Below are positions 45,205-56,528 of a DNA stretch of 64,000 nucleotides, piece after piece. This DNA comes from Sphaerosporella brunnea. Taxonomy: Eukaryota > Ascomycota > Pezizomycetes > Pezizales > Pyronemataceae. The position numbers and the translations under genes were made by a program. The DNA lies in contig VXIS01000024.1 in NCBI GenBank assembly GCA_008704415.1, positions 210,610 to 274,609 of the forward strand. Direction: 5' to 3'. Below the pieces are notes generated by a model that did no database searches, had not been told where the DNA came from, and saw only the letters and a list, made by a program, of their open reading frames with translations. Position 1 is the first letter of the stretch; every line of letters begins with the position of its first letter.

Positions 45205-45509
45205 CGAGATTGTGAGATAATTGCTCTCTGGTCCGTGCTACGTGCTCCGCTGAGCAAGCAATGCATCAAAATGAATAGTACATAGCCTGAATCTATTTCC
45301 AGAACTGATCTACATCCCGGTGGCGGGCAGCATTGCCGATCCGCTAAGCTGGTCAACGAGTGACGATGCCCTGATGTCATCGGCCACAACAAACCGCCAT
45401 TAAAAGTATCTATCCCCACAGCTCTGGTTTCGATCCGTACTCTACTTCACGTCTACTCAATCCAATCCAACTCACTAAATAACTTTCACACCAAATACCA
45501 AGCTCCACA
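45205..45509. other. Short intergenic region
   Basis: Promoter side of the 45510 gene, ending in a CT/CA-rich leader. No gene seen. Confidence 0.5.
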
Positions 45510-46190
45510 ATGTCTACCACTCCCACCGCAAACACTCTTCTTCACCCCGCCGTCCGCGTGGCCAAACTCCTGGGCACGGTAGGCGCTTCCTACGCCGCTG
45601 GTGAGTTTCCAAAGCTATAGAACCTCGTTTTCTGATACTGACGGAAATAAAATAAAAAAATAGGCGCATACCTCACAACCAGCGCACACACCTTTCCCTC
45701 CCTAACCATAACCTCAGCGCGGGACCTGGCCCTAACGCTGCACAACCTCCGGCAGCGCCTGTGCAAGCCTCTGCTGCTGCTCACGACCACCTCCTCCACC
45801 GCCTTCGCCTACATCGCCTACTACCTCTACTCGACGCCCGTGCTCACAATCCCTCTGGCCTCGGTAGCATTCACGCCCGGCTCGTTCCTTCCGCACGCAG
45901 AAGCAACCGACGTGATCGTCGGCTCCGGCTGGGAGCTGTACGCGGTTGCGGCGGCCGCGCTGGGCGCCATCATCCCCTGGCAGGTGTTTGGAGTCAATAA
46001 GGTCGAGAAGCGGATCGCGGCGGCGGGCGAGAGCGTCAAGGCTGCCGAAGAGAAGGGGCTGGAAACGGCGGTGGTTGACCGCGAGACTGTCAGGGAGGAC
46101 CTTGAGAAGTGGGGTAAGTGCTGGGGAGTTAATGGGCTGCTGGCGGCCTCGGGGGCGTTGATCGGAGCGTATGCTGCTGCCTGGTTTTAA
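45510..46190 (+). CDS. Small membrane protein, DUF1772-like
   Basis: Exons 45510-45600 and 45664-46190 join in a Gly codon (205 aa). Several hydrophobic segments: the N-terminus (VAKLLGTVGASYAAGAYLTT), FAYIAYYLYSTPVLTIPLAS, ELYAVAAAALGAIIPWQVFG and the end VNGLLAASGALIGAYAAAWF. The C-terminal pattern with W-G-x-x-N before the last helix resembles DUF1772 (anthrone-oxygenase-like) membrane proteins of ascomycetes. Members next to polyketide synthases oxidise anthrones; here there is no such cluster, so a generic membrane role is more likely. Family assignment is moderate. Confidence 0.6.
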
Positions 46191-46779
46191 AAGCTAGATA
46201 GCTATTGGACCAGCGAGGTCAGGAATCGGTTTTTCATTTATCAAAAAAAAAAAAACTACTATAGGTTTAATAATAAAATCAAAGCCCATCATCACTCGAA
46301 GTAAACCACAAAACAGCCAAATCGCCTACCCACGCGCGCCTCCCCGCAAGCTCAACAACTTCTATTCCGCGCTGAAGTAATCCCCGCGCTTTCAGTGTTT
46401 ACACAAGCCCAGACCTTATGATCATAGGGCTGGAACATAAAACGAGATCAGGTTCAAGATGTAAGAGTCTACGCACGCCTGCTTGCGGCCAGGAAGGCCC
46501 ACTGTCCATCCCGGGGGGGGAGGGTCACATGGTGCAGTGTAGGGCTGAAGCCAAAAAGCAAAACTGCCAGCTGTGCATAAAACCTGCAAGCCGCGTGCAT
46601 TAGGCATAGAGTACTCTACATAAGGCTGAAGTGGATGTCTCACCGCAACATTCAACAGCAAAAAAAGCAAATACTCTACATATTCCACTATCTCTGGCGA
46701 ATACATACATACACATACTAAGTACATACAGGAGAAAGTTCTAAAAAAAAAAAAAAAGTCTCACCTCTTCCAGAAAAGC
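46191..46779. other. Intergenic region with A-runs
   Basis: A-rich tracts (around 46243 and 46743) and no supported gene. Confidence 0.5.
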
Positions 46780-47065
46780 TCACGCCCCCTCCGCCCCCTC
46801 CTCCTCCACAATCTCCCCCAAAACCCGACCCTGGCCCTGCTCCCTCTCTCTCCCCCTCCCGGTCTCTTTCTCTCCAGCAGCCCCCCCCTGCTTCGCACGC
46901 TCACACATAGCCTGATAGCGCCTCCACGCCTCCGCCCTAGGCGTGCCCTCCTCGCCGACGGCAGCGGCCACAATTTTGCGGAGCGAGATCGGCTTCAGAC
47001 CGCGTGCTCTTCTCCAGAAGTTGGTGGACTTTATGAATTCGGGCGGGATGATGAAGAACCATTGT
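46780..47065 (-). CDS. 3' exon of an unknown gene
   Basis: After a clear acceptor (CCACGCAG) the minus strand reads QWFFIIPPEFIKSTNFWRRA, RGLKPISLRKIVAAAVGEEG and EAWRRYQAMCERAKQGG, ending in an Arg/Gly/Glu-rich tail and TAA. The first 50 residues look strongly conserved in style (aromatic and basic). The 5' exon is not found: upstream is a poly-T/A-rich stretch (47100-47220) without ATG in frame. A candidate first exon beginning MGCGVIIKSSSGDTSQEQ near 47534 exists but cannot be joined with confidence. Confidence 0.45.
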
Positions 47066-47770
47066 CTGCGTGGGGAAAAAAATCCGGAAAGCGCGTTAGT
47101 GAGTGTGTTGGTTTTTTTTTTTTTTTGGTTTTTTTTTTTTGGTTTTTGGGTTGTTGCTGAGATGACGAGTCGACGGGGGGGAAGGGGAAAAAAAACAAAA
47201 AAAAAACAGATACGGTGAGAGTGGAAAGATATCAAGCAGCAAAACGCGGGGTTGAGAAGTGGAGAAGTGGAGATAGAGGCACAGCCTCCCTTGCTCTTTC
47301 TTTTCTTCTCGAAGGAAGATATATAGACAAACTACCAAGTATCCAAGGCAGAAGAAGAAGAACCCAAGAACCCAAGATTGAGAAGAGACGAAACGGTAGA
47401 ATATGATACGCAGAAAAACCAAGAGGAAAACAGGGAGAAAAAAAAAAGAATAAGCTAATAAAAACTAAGGTATAAGTTCTTTGCTCCTGGCTCGTATCTC
47501 CAGACGAGCTCTTAATGATAACACCGCATCCCATGAAAACCCCCGTGTAAATGCAACATCTAAAACGCGAAACTCATAAACCGAAAAAAAGAAAGCCAAA
47601 AACTCCTCGCCCCGCTCAACAGGACTCTAAAGCCGTCCAAGACATTGAGCATGATATGATGATGCGCCGTGATATGCAATGCTGAAAAAGAAAACCAAAA
47701 GAAAAAAAAATCCCCATAAACACCATGTGAAATGCAAAAAAAAAAAAACCATGCCAGAAAATTTAACGCC
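47066..47770. other. A/T-run-rich region, possible missing 5' exon
   Basis: Several poly-A and poly-T runs. It may hide the 5' exon of the gene ending at 46780 and the trailer of the bZIP gene. Confidence 0.4.
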
Positions 47771-48972
47771 TCACCTAATGAACTCCTCGCTGGCCTCGTA
47801 ACTACGGCTATCCCAGGGAGAATCCCCCCAAACTCCAATGTTCCCGTGCATCGCAGTGCAAACCCTTTCTTCGTCCAGAAAATCTCCAGTCCGGTCGCCC
47901 TCCTCAGCATAGTCCAGCAAGGAATCCCGGAGACCCTTGAATGGGATGATATCGATCCAAGGGTGATGGGGCACTTCTAATTGCCTCGGAGTAGGCTCCA
48001 GATCCTCCGCGTTCTCCGGAATATTCCACGGCTCGGCCTTGTGGAAAGGCGAGAGCGCCTCCTCCTTGAACATATCCGCTTCTTCGATGTTTAGGATCTT
48101 GCCAACCTGCACCGTCGCGTTGACAAGCTTGTCGTAGTTGACAGTGAGATAGAAGTGGTCGCGAGGCAGCGGCGGATTGACATGGAAGGGATTCGGGTTC
48201 ACCGTCGGGTTGGCCGAGTAGGTGGAAGGGAGCGCTGGGTACTCCATGCCCCAAGGTGTCGAGCAGTATCCGCCGATGGGGCGGATATCCTGCGGTGATG
48301 ACGCCGGGATGCTGGGAGAGCTGAGAGGATACAGGCTGGCGTCATGATTGACCACCTGGGTATACTGAGATTCCCATTGAGGCTGGTAGCCACCTGCTGT
48401 AGCATGGGTAGGCTGGGTATCGACCGTGGAGAAGAGAGGACCAAAGTCGCCACCGTAGTAGTTTCGCGTGCTCGACCGCCCATTAAAGTGTCCGACAGTA
48501 GTGGGAGTGAGGGGAGAGTCGTCCGACACGGTGGTGGCGGATCGCGGTTCTGCCGAGCGAGGGCGGGGAACCTGAAGGATCAGGCCGGAGGGGTTGCTTC
48601 GCACAGATCGCGCACTGTTCGCGCGTGACCGCTTGACGACTCGACCGGCCGTTGCTGGGCTTCCGGTGGAATTGGATCGCTCCTTAGTGGTCGTCTTCTT
48701 CGCAGTTGTGATCACCGAGGATGTCTCGCCTGCTTGCCGCTCCAGCTCCTCTAATCGCTCACGCAGCTTGCGACCTACACGTGGAACGTCAGTACAGTTG
48801 CCTGATTCGGAAAAATCCGTGGGTAATGCATACGGTAGTTTCGCTGAGCCAGGCGGTTCTGGATCTTGCGACGCTCGGCCAGATCGGTGATCTGCCGCCA
48901 GTCGTCGTCGGCTGTCTTCATGACCTGCGAGCTGTCGTAGCCATTGCCACTTCGTCCGAATCGTATAGACAT
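47771..48972 (-). CDS. bZIP transcription factor with DUF3425-like domain
   Basis: Exons 48972-48834 and 48774-47771 join inside an Arg codon of the basic region (380 aa). The basic region and short zipper read AERRKIQNRLAQRNYR-RKLRERLEELERQ; NRLAQRNYR is the fungal variant of the N-x-x-A-Q-x-x-F-R signature. The middle is Ser/Thr/Pro-rich (activation-like), with KRSRANSARSVRS as an extra basic patch. The C-terminus has the DUF3425 pattern HHPWIDIIPFKGLRDSLLDY ... DSPWDSRSYEASEEFIRR-type ending. Such factors are common and poorly studied in Pezizomycotina; they act in stress, development or secondary metabolism. The target is unknown. Confidence 0.9.
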
Positions 48973-50367
48973 CGTTGCAGAATTTTTTTTTAATTGAATG
49001 TAGGAGATGTGCGAAAGAAGAGAAACTATGCCGATGGAACTAGGATCAAGGCGTCTAGAGAAGCAATAGAGGACGTATGGAAGGAAGTGCAATGTCTATG
49101 CGGTACGGCAAGCTACAGAAGAAAGGATGGAATGAAGATGAAACTGACATGAGAATACGGAGAGCGGGAGGGTCTATTTACATAGGTCGCGTCCCTGGCT
49201 GCGGGTTCCCGGTATAGTATCAAAAAGTTCTCGAAAACTTTGAAACGCGTGAACGCTGGACAGGAACCAACATCGGGGATTGCGGAGGGGGGGTGGGTGG
49301 GGTGGAGTTGGGTGGGGTGGAGTTGGGTGGGTTGGGTGTGGTTGGGTAGGCGAGAGGGCGTTGCAGCTATTTTGGGGGCTATTTTGGGAATTGCATGTAT
49401 GCGGGGGATAAATATAGCGCACGCGTTTGGATGGAGGCGTTCGTTCTTGTGTAGCGATGAGGAGGTGAAACGCTAGTTGGTAGGCGCGTAGCAAGCAGCA
49501 GCAGCAGCACAGCAGGATGGAAAAAGAGTGAGCGTGAGCAGAAGGGGCGGGATTGGCTGGTGAGGCGCGGGGGTTGCGAGTTGTGCCTGGCACGGTGGCT
49601 GGTGGGGTGTGGCCGTGGTGGCAGTGCATTTTCTCGTCTCCAGACGCACGGAAACCAAACCGCATCACCAATGACCAGAGCGCCGCCAGCTCCAGAGCAA
49701 CGATCTCAACAATCAAAGCCGGCTGCGTGTCGAGTGCATGCCTGCATTTCATGAGCAGCATGAGCATGTAGATGAGTACAGTAAGTACGAGGAAGTCAGC
49801 AAGCAAACTATTGTGTAGGGCCGGTCTCACCTGTCGTCTCGGCCATTAACTGCTCTCAGCGTCCAAAATGTCGTCGACGGCAGACGCAATGTTCTGAGTT
49901 GCGTGCTGGGTATCTCCTTCATACCTTCGCTGTGCTACGATCGCAGGGCAGCCAGTGCGTGCAACCCGGCACTTAGCTCCCGCGCTCGTTTATCTAATCT
50001 CATCTGCTGGGCCGCGACCAATCAATCGCAGTGTTGTGCTTTTCTTTTCCCAGAGGGGCGCAGCCCAGCGCATTCCCCCCTCTGCCATCCGAATTTTAAG
50101 GTTGACCACTCCGGTGTCTGGTTGCACTTGCTTCCGTGCATTCAGCCCTGCCCGCACGTGGCTCGACCGAGATGGCTGACAATTCAGAGGTAAGTAGGTA
50201 GGAAGACCGTGCCTGAATGTTGTTTGCTTGCTACCCGCCCCGTCATCCCGTATCACCTCAGACTCTACCTCCCCCCCCCCCCCCCAACCCAACCCCACCA
50301 ACTGCGATCAATCACTCTCACTCTATAAACAGCCTTCGCTAATACCCATCTCATTTCACAAAAAAAT
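48973..50367. other. Intergenic region with G-rich repeat
   Basis: Upstream region of the bZIP gene. It contains a G-rich 15-nt repeat and a CT/CCC-rich stretch before the next gene. An ATG with a strong donor (ATGGCTGACAATTCAGAG then GTAAGT, 50172) may be an untranslated or alternative first exon but does not fit the next gene in phase. Confidence 0.4.
49284..49350 (+). repeat. G-rich minisatellite, possible G-quadruplex
   Basis: Two copies of a 15-nt unit AGTTGGGTGGGGTGG and diverged flanking copies give at least eight runs of three or more G within 67 bases on the plus strand. It lies about 310 bases upstream of the bZIP start codon, in antisense orientation. Confidence 0.7.
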
Positions 50368-51331
50368 ATGATCCCCAAATCCCCTGCCACAAATCGACAC
50401 AGCCGTACTGAAGGCGGTGAGGGTCAGGCCAACTCAAAGTCGCCAAAGACCAATCACCCTGTCCGCACGCGACAGCTCGACAAGAAGCGAAACGGCGATA
50501 AGCCCTCGTCAAAGCACAATTCTGCTGTCTCGCGCAAGAAGAATAAGAAAAAGAAGTCTCCTGAGCACCCCCTTTCGGTAGAGTTCAGAGGTAGGCAACA
50601 GCTGCAATTCCAACTATAAACAACTCTTCCACTGGTCGTTTTCAATCCCCGTGTACAACCATATTATATCCTCTGTGTATTTGAAGCTTCTCCTGAGCTC
50701 TGCCTTGCCAGCTTCATTCACAGCCGGCACCTATTTGTATGCGTTCTAAATTTGTGGGTGGATCAGGAAGTCTTGAGAAGTCCACCTCTTCCATTACCGC
50801 TCAGCTGGTTTCAGACTTGTCGAACGCTCATCAGATTCGCCTATCGAGGATTGCTGCAGCAACCTCCAAGTCCCAAGAGTACCTCGATGCGGCTACCCAG
50901 ATCATCGAAAAGTTCGAGTCTGCCATGATCCTCTCTCCAGCCTTGGAGGAGAATATCGCCAACCTTCAGGCCTTTTTTGCTAAAAAGCAGGCCAGCCTCG
51001 ATGAGCTGTTCAAGGAGCATCAAAGCATCACTGAGGAGCTGAAGCAGCTGCGTCAAGAGGCGACGGAGATCAACTCCGTCAAGTACTCCAAAAAGCACTA
51101 TCTGGAGGTCGACGACGAAGATGACGCCAATGGCACCGAATTCATGGAAGAAGCTATCGCCAATATCCGCGGTGTTGGCAGGAAGTGGGTTGGCCGCCTG
51201 GAGGAGAGCGAGAGGGTAAGAAGAAACAAATTCGGCCGTGAAAAGCTGACTGACCCCCGCTATAGAAGTTCCAGAGGGAAGAATACAAGCAGAGCCAGCT
51301 TGCCGCTGCTGCAATGTTGTTGAAGGAGTGA
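50368..51331 (+). CDS. Nuclear coiled-coil protein, hypothetical (268 aa)
   Basis: Exons 50368-50590, 50698-51215 and 51266-51331 join in phase (introns 107 and 50 nt). The N-terminus is polar and Lys-rich (TRQLDKKRNGDKPSSKHNSA, then SRKKNKKKKS), a strong nuclear-localisation candidate. The rest is helical with heptads: SITAQLVSDLSNAHQIRLSR, YLDAATQIIEKFESAMILSP, FFAKKQASLDELFKEHQSIT and ELKQLRQEATEINSVKY. The last exon is KFQREEYKQSQLAAAAMLLK. Size and layout recall small kinetochore or transcription-complex coiled-coil subunits, but no family is recognised. The last two exons are firm; the first intron is less certain. Confidence 0.55.
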
Positions 51332-52015
51332 ATGTAGCTTTGCGCCGATGTAAGGCAGTTGAAATTTGTGGTGGATTTCTGGGACTTGTTGGTTGCTCGA
51401 GAAACATGGGTATCAAGTACTTGTTCGCACATAGAAAGACTCATGCACTAGGTACATTGAAGTGAGTTGTTACTATCACATCAACGATGTGGTGGTGGTT
51501 TGTGTCGTGTTGTGTTTCCTTGTGATTGTTCGTTGTGGTCTGCACGCTCAAGAAATATACAAGTTTGTATGAGTTCTACAGCACTCGACTCGGCACCTCC
51601 AAGTCCTCTTCTATACATCTTTCGGGTTCATCGACTTTGAAGTGCTGTTTTGTTTTCTCTACAACGCCAAGCCAGCGCTTACTAACAGTTTCTTCCCAGT
51701 CACGGTTTGAGTGGCGGTTGCTCTCCATTCCCTCAGACAAGACACCCCAGAGCGAAGGAACTGACCGCGCTTCCTCCGCAAAAAAGATACCCCCATCCCA
51801 CCATATACGAAAGCGAAGATAAAGCCGTTCCTATCCCAAAGTACCGCATCGCCTCTGCGCACAACTAGCTTGTTGGAACAGTACTGGGAAGCTTCCCCAG
51901 TCCATCGCTACCTCGTGAACACCCCGTCGATCTCTCTAGCCGAACCGACCACCCCCCCCCCCCCAACAACACAACCAACCACCGATACTTCATCGCTGTT
52001 GCGACAGAAGTAACA
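51332..52015. other. Intergenic region
   Basis: T-rich trailer, then a C-run (near 51954) and TOA1 leader. No gene seen. Confidence 0.5.
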
Positions 52016-53663
52016 ATGTCGAACAGCTTAGTTGTTAGTACCCGTGTTGCTTGGCTCCAGATCCTTTGGTTGTTCCCAGTCCTTCGCTGACACGAGCCGC
52101 TGCGTTCGCGGAAACGTAGGGCTCGGTTTACGCGACCATCATCGACGAGGTGATCAACAGCAGTCGCATCGACTTTGAAGAGGCGGGAATCAACGTGACG
52201 ACGCTCGAGGACCTTAAGCATGTGAGTACAATACCTTTTTCTGCGTCCCTCCTCGAAGCTCGTTGGTCGCATCGGATTCGGTGGTCGCATCCGTCGGGGT
52301 GTGGTGTTGTCGCCTTTTTGTCCTTGTTCTCTAGGCACCCGCCCCTGCTCTCTTTAGCGGTTCTGCTTTTATATGGAGTTGGGAGCGGGGTTGCTTTATT
52401 CGGCGTTGGTGGCCTATTATGAAGGCACGACACCTCGATTTTTACCGCCATTAGCCTTTCCTATTTTGGGTCTATTGCTTTTTTTGTTGCACCCCGCTTT
52501 GGAAGGAGGCACATCGCTAACCTTGACTTCCGCCGTGGCGCCCAGAGTGGCGCCTATAGCGGATACACCTATTGTACAGGTCTGGCAGCAGAAACTGTCC
52601 GATCTCAAGATTGCCCACTTCCCTTGGGATCCGCCCGCCACCGAAGATGCTCAGGGAAACGCTGCGGCCGCCCAGGCGAGAGCTGCCCAGCAGCCACAAC
52701 CTCAGCATCTACAACACCAGCAGCAGATGTCACACCAACACATGCAGCAGGGACAGCCCCAGATCAAGTCTGAGCCTGGAGTATCACATTACCCCCAGCT
52801 CCCGCAGAACGGTGGCGTGAAGGTGAAGACCGAGCCTGGCCTCGAATCACAGAACATGTACGGACTGTCGCAGCAGCCGAATCTCGCCGGCAACCCCACC
52901 CATGATCCTCAGTTGGCGGCTATGCGTGCTCAGCAGAACATCGCTCAGAAGTTTGGAACTTTGCAGGGTCGACCCGCTCCCGGACTTGTTCTACCTGGAA
53001 TGAACCCCGGTCCTCCCCCGCAGCACCAGAGACCTACCAACGGACCGCATCACAATGGCATCCCCCAGCACGATGGTGCGGATTATTTTGATGACGCAAT
53101 GATCCCGGTCGAAGGATACGGATTGCTCACCAGGGAACAGGCTGATAACATTCTGCTGAGGAGAATTGGAATGGCTGAGCGGCAGGGTGCTAAGGCCGCC
53201 GAGGAACTTTCACTGGCGTTGTTGAGTCTCAAAGGCGGAAAGAAGGGGAAAGGCAGTGCCCGTGTTCGCCAGTTAGATGCCTACGAAGAGGCCCACAACC
53301 CGAACTCCTCGTACCCTTACCCATCCGGGCCCTATCTCGGCGAGGCTTTGTCCTCTGCCCCCCAAGTCTCGCAACTTGATGGAGATGATGAATCTGAGAT
53401 TGACGAGGATGCTATCAACTCTGATCTCGATGATCCCGAGGAGGACGAGATTGACAATGATGATGACGACGAGGTTCCTCAGATCATGCTCTGCATGTAT
53501 GACAAGGTTCAGCGCACGAAGAACAAATGGAAGTGTGTCCTGAAGGACGGTGTCCTCACCATCAACGGACGCGAGTATGCTGGTTTTCGTCCTAGGTTGG
53601 TTGACCCAGGCTAACACAAGTAGGTACGTTTTCCACAAGGCGAACGGTGAATACGAATGGTAG
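52016..53663 (+). CDS. TOA1: TFIIA large subunit TOA1
   Basis: General transcription factor subunit that binds and stabilises TBP on the TATA box. Exons 52016-52033, 52120-52221, 52580-53574 and 53624-53663 join in phase (384 aa). The N-terminal four-helix-bundle part is MSNSLV-GSVYATIIDEVINSSRI and VWQQKLSDLKIAHFPWDP. The middle is Gln/Pro-rich and carries two KxEPG sites (IKSEPGV, VKTEPGL), the form of sumoylation motifs. The C-terminal barrel reads DDDDEVPQIMLCMYDKVQRT, KNKWKCVLKDGVLTINGREY and VFHKANGEYEW. The last intron uses donor GA|GTATGC and a CTAAC branch site. Intron 2 is 358 nt, far longer than others here, and its last 207 bases are open in frame from an internal ATG (52373). Confidence 0.95.
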
Positions 53664-53892
53664 AGACCATTCTTCACGCTACTGGAGAAAGAATATCGAT
53701 TTCCACTTCTAAAACAAACTTCTTGCTGCCTTGATTCTACGAGGTTGTTTTCCTTTTCCGTGGAAGGGATAATGAATGCATGACTACGACGATTTCTGTT
53801 TCGACGAGCTGTTGATGATTTCCAAATAGTGGGAAACTTACGGCTAGACTCTGAGAAAATAGTTACTACTGTTTCCTTACTACTTTCCTCTG

Positions 53893-53926
<34 letters not shown>

Positions 53927-55232
53927 CCTTCTGCGCATGTTCCTTGCTTCGTCTACTGAATAGGATGGGTTTTTACTTTCTTGTATTTTTAGCTGGTGCT
54001 CTTCGATGAGTGCTGATTCTTTTCTTCCACGCGCTTTACTATCTGCTCACGTTGTGATTCTTGTTTCTCTGTGGATGTTCGTTACTTAGTGCAGCTATGT
54101 TTGTGCTCCTATGTTGCGATGTTGTCTTATTTTTTTTCTTTGTGTTCTGTCTGCAATGACTCTGCATGCTTTGTTGGGCTGGGATGTGGAAGCCGGGAAA
54201 GAGACTGCTATGGTTGGGAGATAGATCTGGATGTGACGGCGTATCGTACCTGGGAGGGATGCAAACCACAAAAATAGCTTTTTTTCTTTGCTTCTTTGCT
54301 TCTCTAGTTGCAGTGCGGCAAAAAATTGTGCCCATGTCATGGCTGCCTTCGCATGTGGACGGCCCGCATGGCGTTTAGCTACATGACTTGCTTTTTGCTG
54401 GGCTTTGTTGGATGGGAGCGGGGAGTTCTATCTTTGTCCCCCCCTCCAGATGTTTGGCGCCTAGGTACTCTACTCGACATAAGCGGCCAGCAGTTTTTCT
54501 CGTTAATGATGATGTGGATATGACTCTGGTGCGTGAAGAGCGTGTACCAAGTAGAATGAATGCAGACATGTCTGATGCTGATGCTGCTGCTGATGATGAT
54601 AGTAATCAATCAATCTCAAGCCCACGAGGCACTCGCCTGTTCCCGCGACGTGGGACGGGTAAGAATAGTAACAGAGCCTGGTTTGCATGTATGGTACCAC
54701 TGCGCAGACAGCGATGACCGGCGTTTAATGGCTGCAGAGATCTTGGAGCCGACAACCGGCGACTGACTTGCATTTGCTCTGGCGGTTATGAACCAACTAG
54801 CTTGAAGTGAGGAAGCAAGTTTGATGGTTTGCAGTTTCGAATGGAAAAAAAAAAAAAAAAAGCAAGAGTTACTTACTCTACTCTAGTTGACTAACTCCAC
54901 TGGTAACGTCTCTATCCTACTCTGTAGTGACAGCGGGCTACCCCCGTGTTTCATGATCGATATCACGCTTCCCGATTTCTGGGGAGGCCATCAGCCCCGA
55001 AAACCGGGTAAGGTGTGTGGCCAGGTTCCAAAAATAATACTAGTAATAATCAAAAAAAACAAAAAGCAACTGACATCCGCGCCACCACTGATTGGCCAAT
55101 CCCGCGTGGTTTGGGGGAAACGTCATTCCTTACAAACCCAAACCGAACCCCAACCCCAAACTTCACTTTCTTTACTTTCCCCACCACCACCGCCACCACC
55201 ACCACCACCACAAAACAAACAAACAGCAAACA
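53664..55232. other. Intergenic region with T31 run
   Basis: Contains the TOA1 trailer, a run of 31 T, and a GRX5 promoter rich in CAC triplets. Short ORFs on both strands are not supported. Confidence 0.5.
53896..53926 (+). repeat. Poly-T run of 31
   Basis: Homopolymer downstream of TOA1; its length is prone to assembly error. Confidence 0.9.
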
Positions 55233-55908
55233 ATGGCCTCGCTCTTCCGCACGCCCCTTCTGCGTGTTTGTCCCCCCACCCCCCCGCCAGGTTATCATTA
55301 ACTCAAGGCGGCAGACTTCACGCGCAATCCTCCGCTCCTCCTCTTCCTCCTCCTCCTCCTCCTCGCCCGTCGCGTCGGCGTTCACGCCCGCCGTCTACCA
55401 GCAGCTCCGGCGGCTGAGCGCCGAGACCAAGAAGACGATAGAAGCGGTTCTGGACACGGCGCCGGTGGTGCTATTCATGAAGGGAACACCGGAGCGCCCG
55501 CAGTGCGGGTTTTCGAAGGCGTCGGTGAAGATCCTAGGGCTGCAGGGCGTCGACCCCGCCAAGTTCTCGGCGTTCAATGTGTTGGAGGACGAAGAGATCC
55601 GGCAGGGTGTGTTTGTTTGTTTGTTTATTTCCCAAAAGCGAAAAAAAAAAGCGAAAGGAAAAAAAAAAAAAAAAAAAAAAAGCTTGAGAGCAGGGAGGGA
55701 AGGGAGCTGACGGATCTTGCCAGGTATCAAGGAATACTCGAACTGGCCTACTATCCCCCAGCTCTACGTCAACAAGGAGTTTATTGGCGGCTGCGATATC
55801 CTTGTTGCTATGCATCAGAGCGGCGAGCTGGCGGAGATGCTGGAGAAGGAGGGTGTGCTGGTGCCTGCTGAGGAGGAGGGGGAGAGCAGTCCGCCTGAGT
55901 CGAAATAG
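55233..55908 (+). CDS. GRX5: Mitochondrial monothiol glutaredoxin GRX5
   Basis: Transfers [2Fe-2S] clusters from the ISU scaffold to mitochondrial targets. Exons 55233-55265, 55315-55606 and 55724-55908 join in phase (169 aa). The first exon and start of the second ([22 protein letters not shown]) form an Arg/Ser-rich mitochondrial presequence. The glutaredoxin domain follows: [20 protein letters not shown], the monothiol active site CGFS in [52 protein letters not shown] with the TIP and GG glutathione-binding motifs. Intron 1 (49 nt) has an ATTAACT branch site; reading it as exon would break the frame. Intron 2 contains a long A-run. Confidence 0.95.
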
Positions 55909-56528
55909 ATATTGACGGCTGCTGAGAGGGAGGTGTATGATTCTCATGATTGAAGGGGGGGGTAACAAAGTTTGTGTGTAGCATAGGCAATGACACACTA
56001 TGGGTGTCATTTTACGGTAAGCTAGATGGATATGTGTTCGAACAGACTCCCTTGCATTTTTGAGCTCAATATATTGGCTGGCTGGCTGTCGAGTTACAGC
56101 GGAAAAAAATACGATATCACTCGCTGCATCCCAAGCATGGTTTGGGCCGCGATGAGCATGCCTGGTTAAGCATCGGATTGTGGTAAACCACCATAATAAT
56201 GAAGAGAGACACAGGGTAGACAAAGCTTATCGCGGTCCGGCGGATTAGAGATTCTGGCGCGTTGCAAGTTGTTTGATACTAGGGAAAGCGAGGCTATGGA
56301 AGCGATCACCATCACCGCCGGAGATGCTCTATTCGACCGCCCGGAGTTTACAGACACGATGCCGACAAGCAGCGACCGTTTACTATGCGATTTTCTATGC
56401 GTAGTTATTTTAGCCCCGTTGCAACAGGACGTATCACCACCTATCACTCGTAATAATCCTCACTTTCTGGCACATCACCAGATTTATCAAGTGAAAAAAT
56501 ATTCCTACTCAGGTTGCAAATGTCGCAA
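55909..56528. other. Intergenic region
   Basis: GRX5 trailer and 3' side of the next locus. No gene seen. Confidence 0.5.

Noticed and set aside
52373..53614. 413-aa ORF as the primary TOA1 product
   Set aside because: It lacks the conserved TFIIA N-terminal helices encoded at 52016-52221 and runs past the last donor. Kept only as a possible isoform in the findings.
55266..55314. A 25-nt C-rich ultra-short intron or frameshift in GRX5 before the VIINSRR frame
   Set aside because: A normal 49-nt intron (donor GTTTGT, branch ATTAACT, acceptor CGGCAG) gives the presequence [21 protein letters not shown] in phase, so no anomaly is needed.
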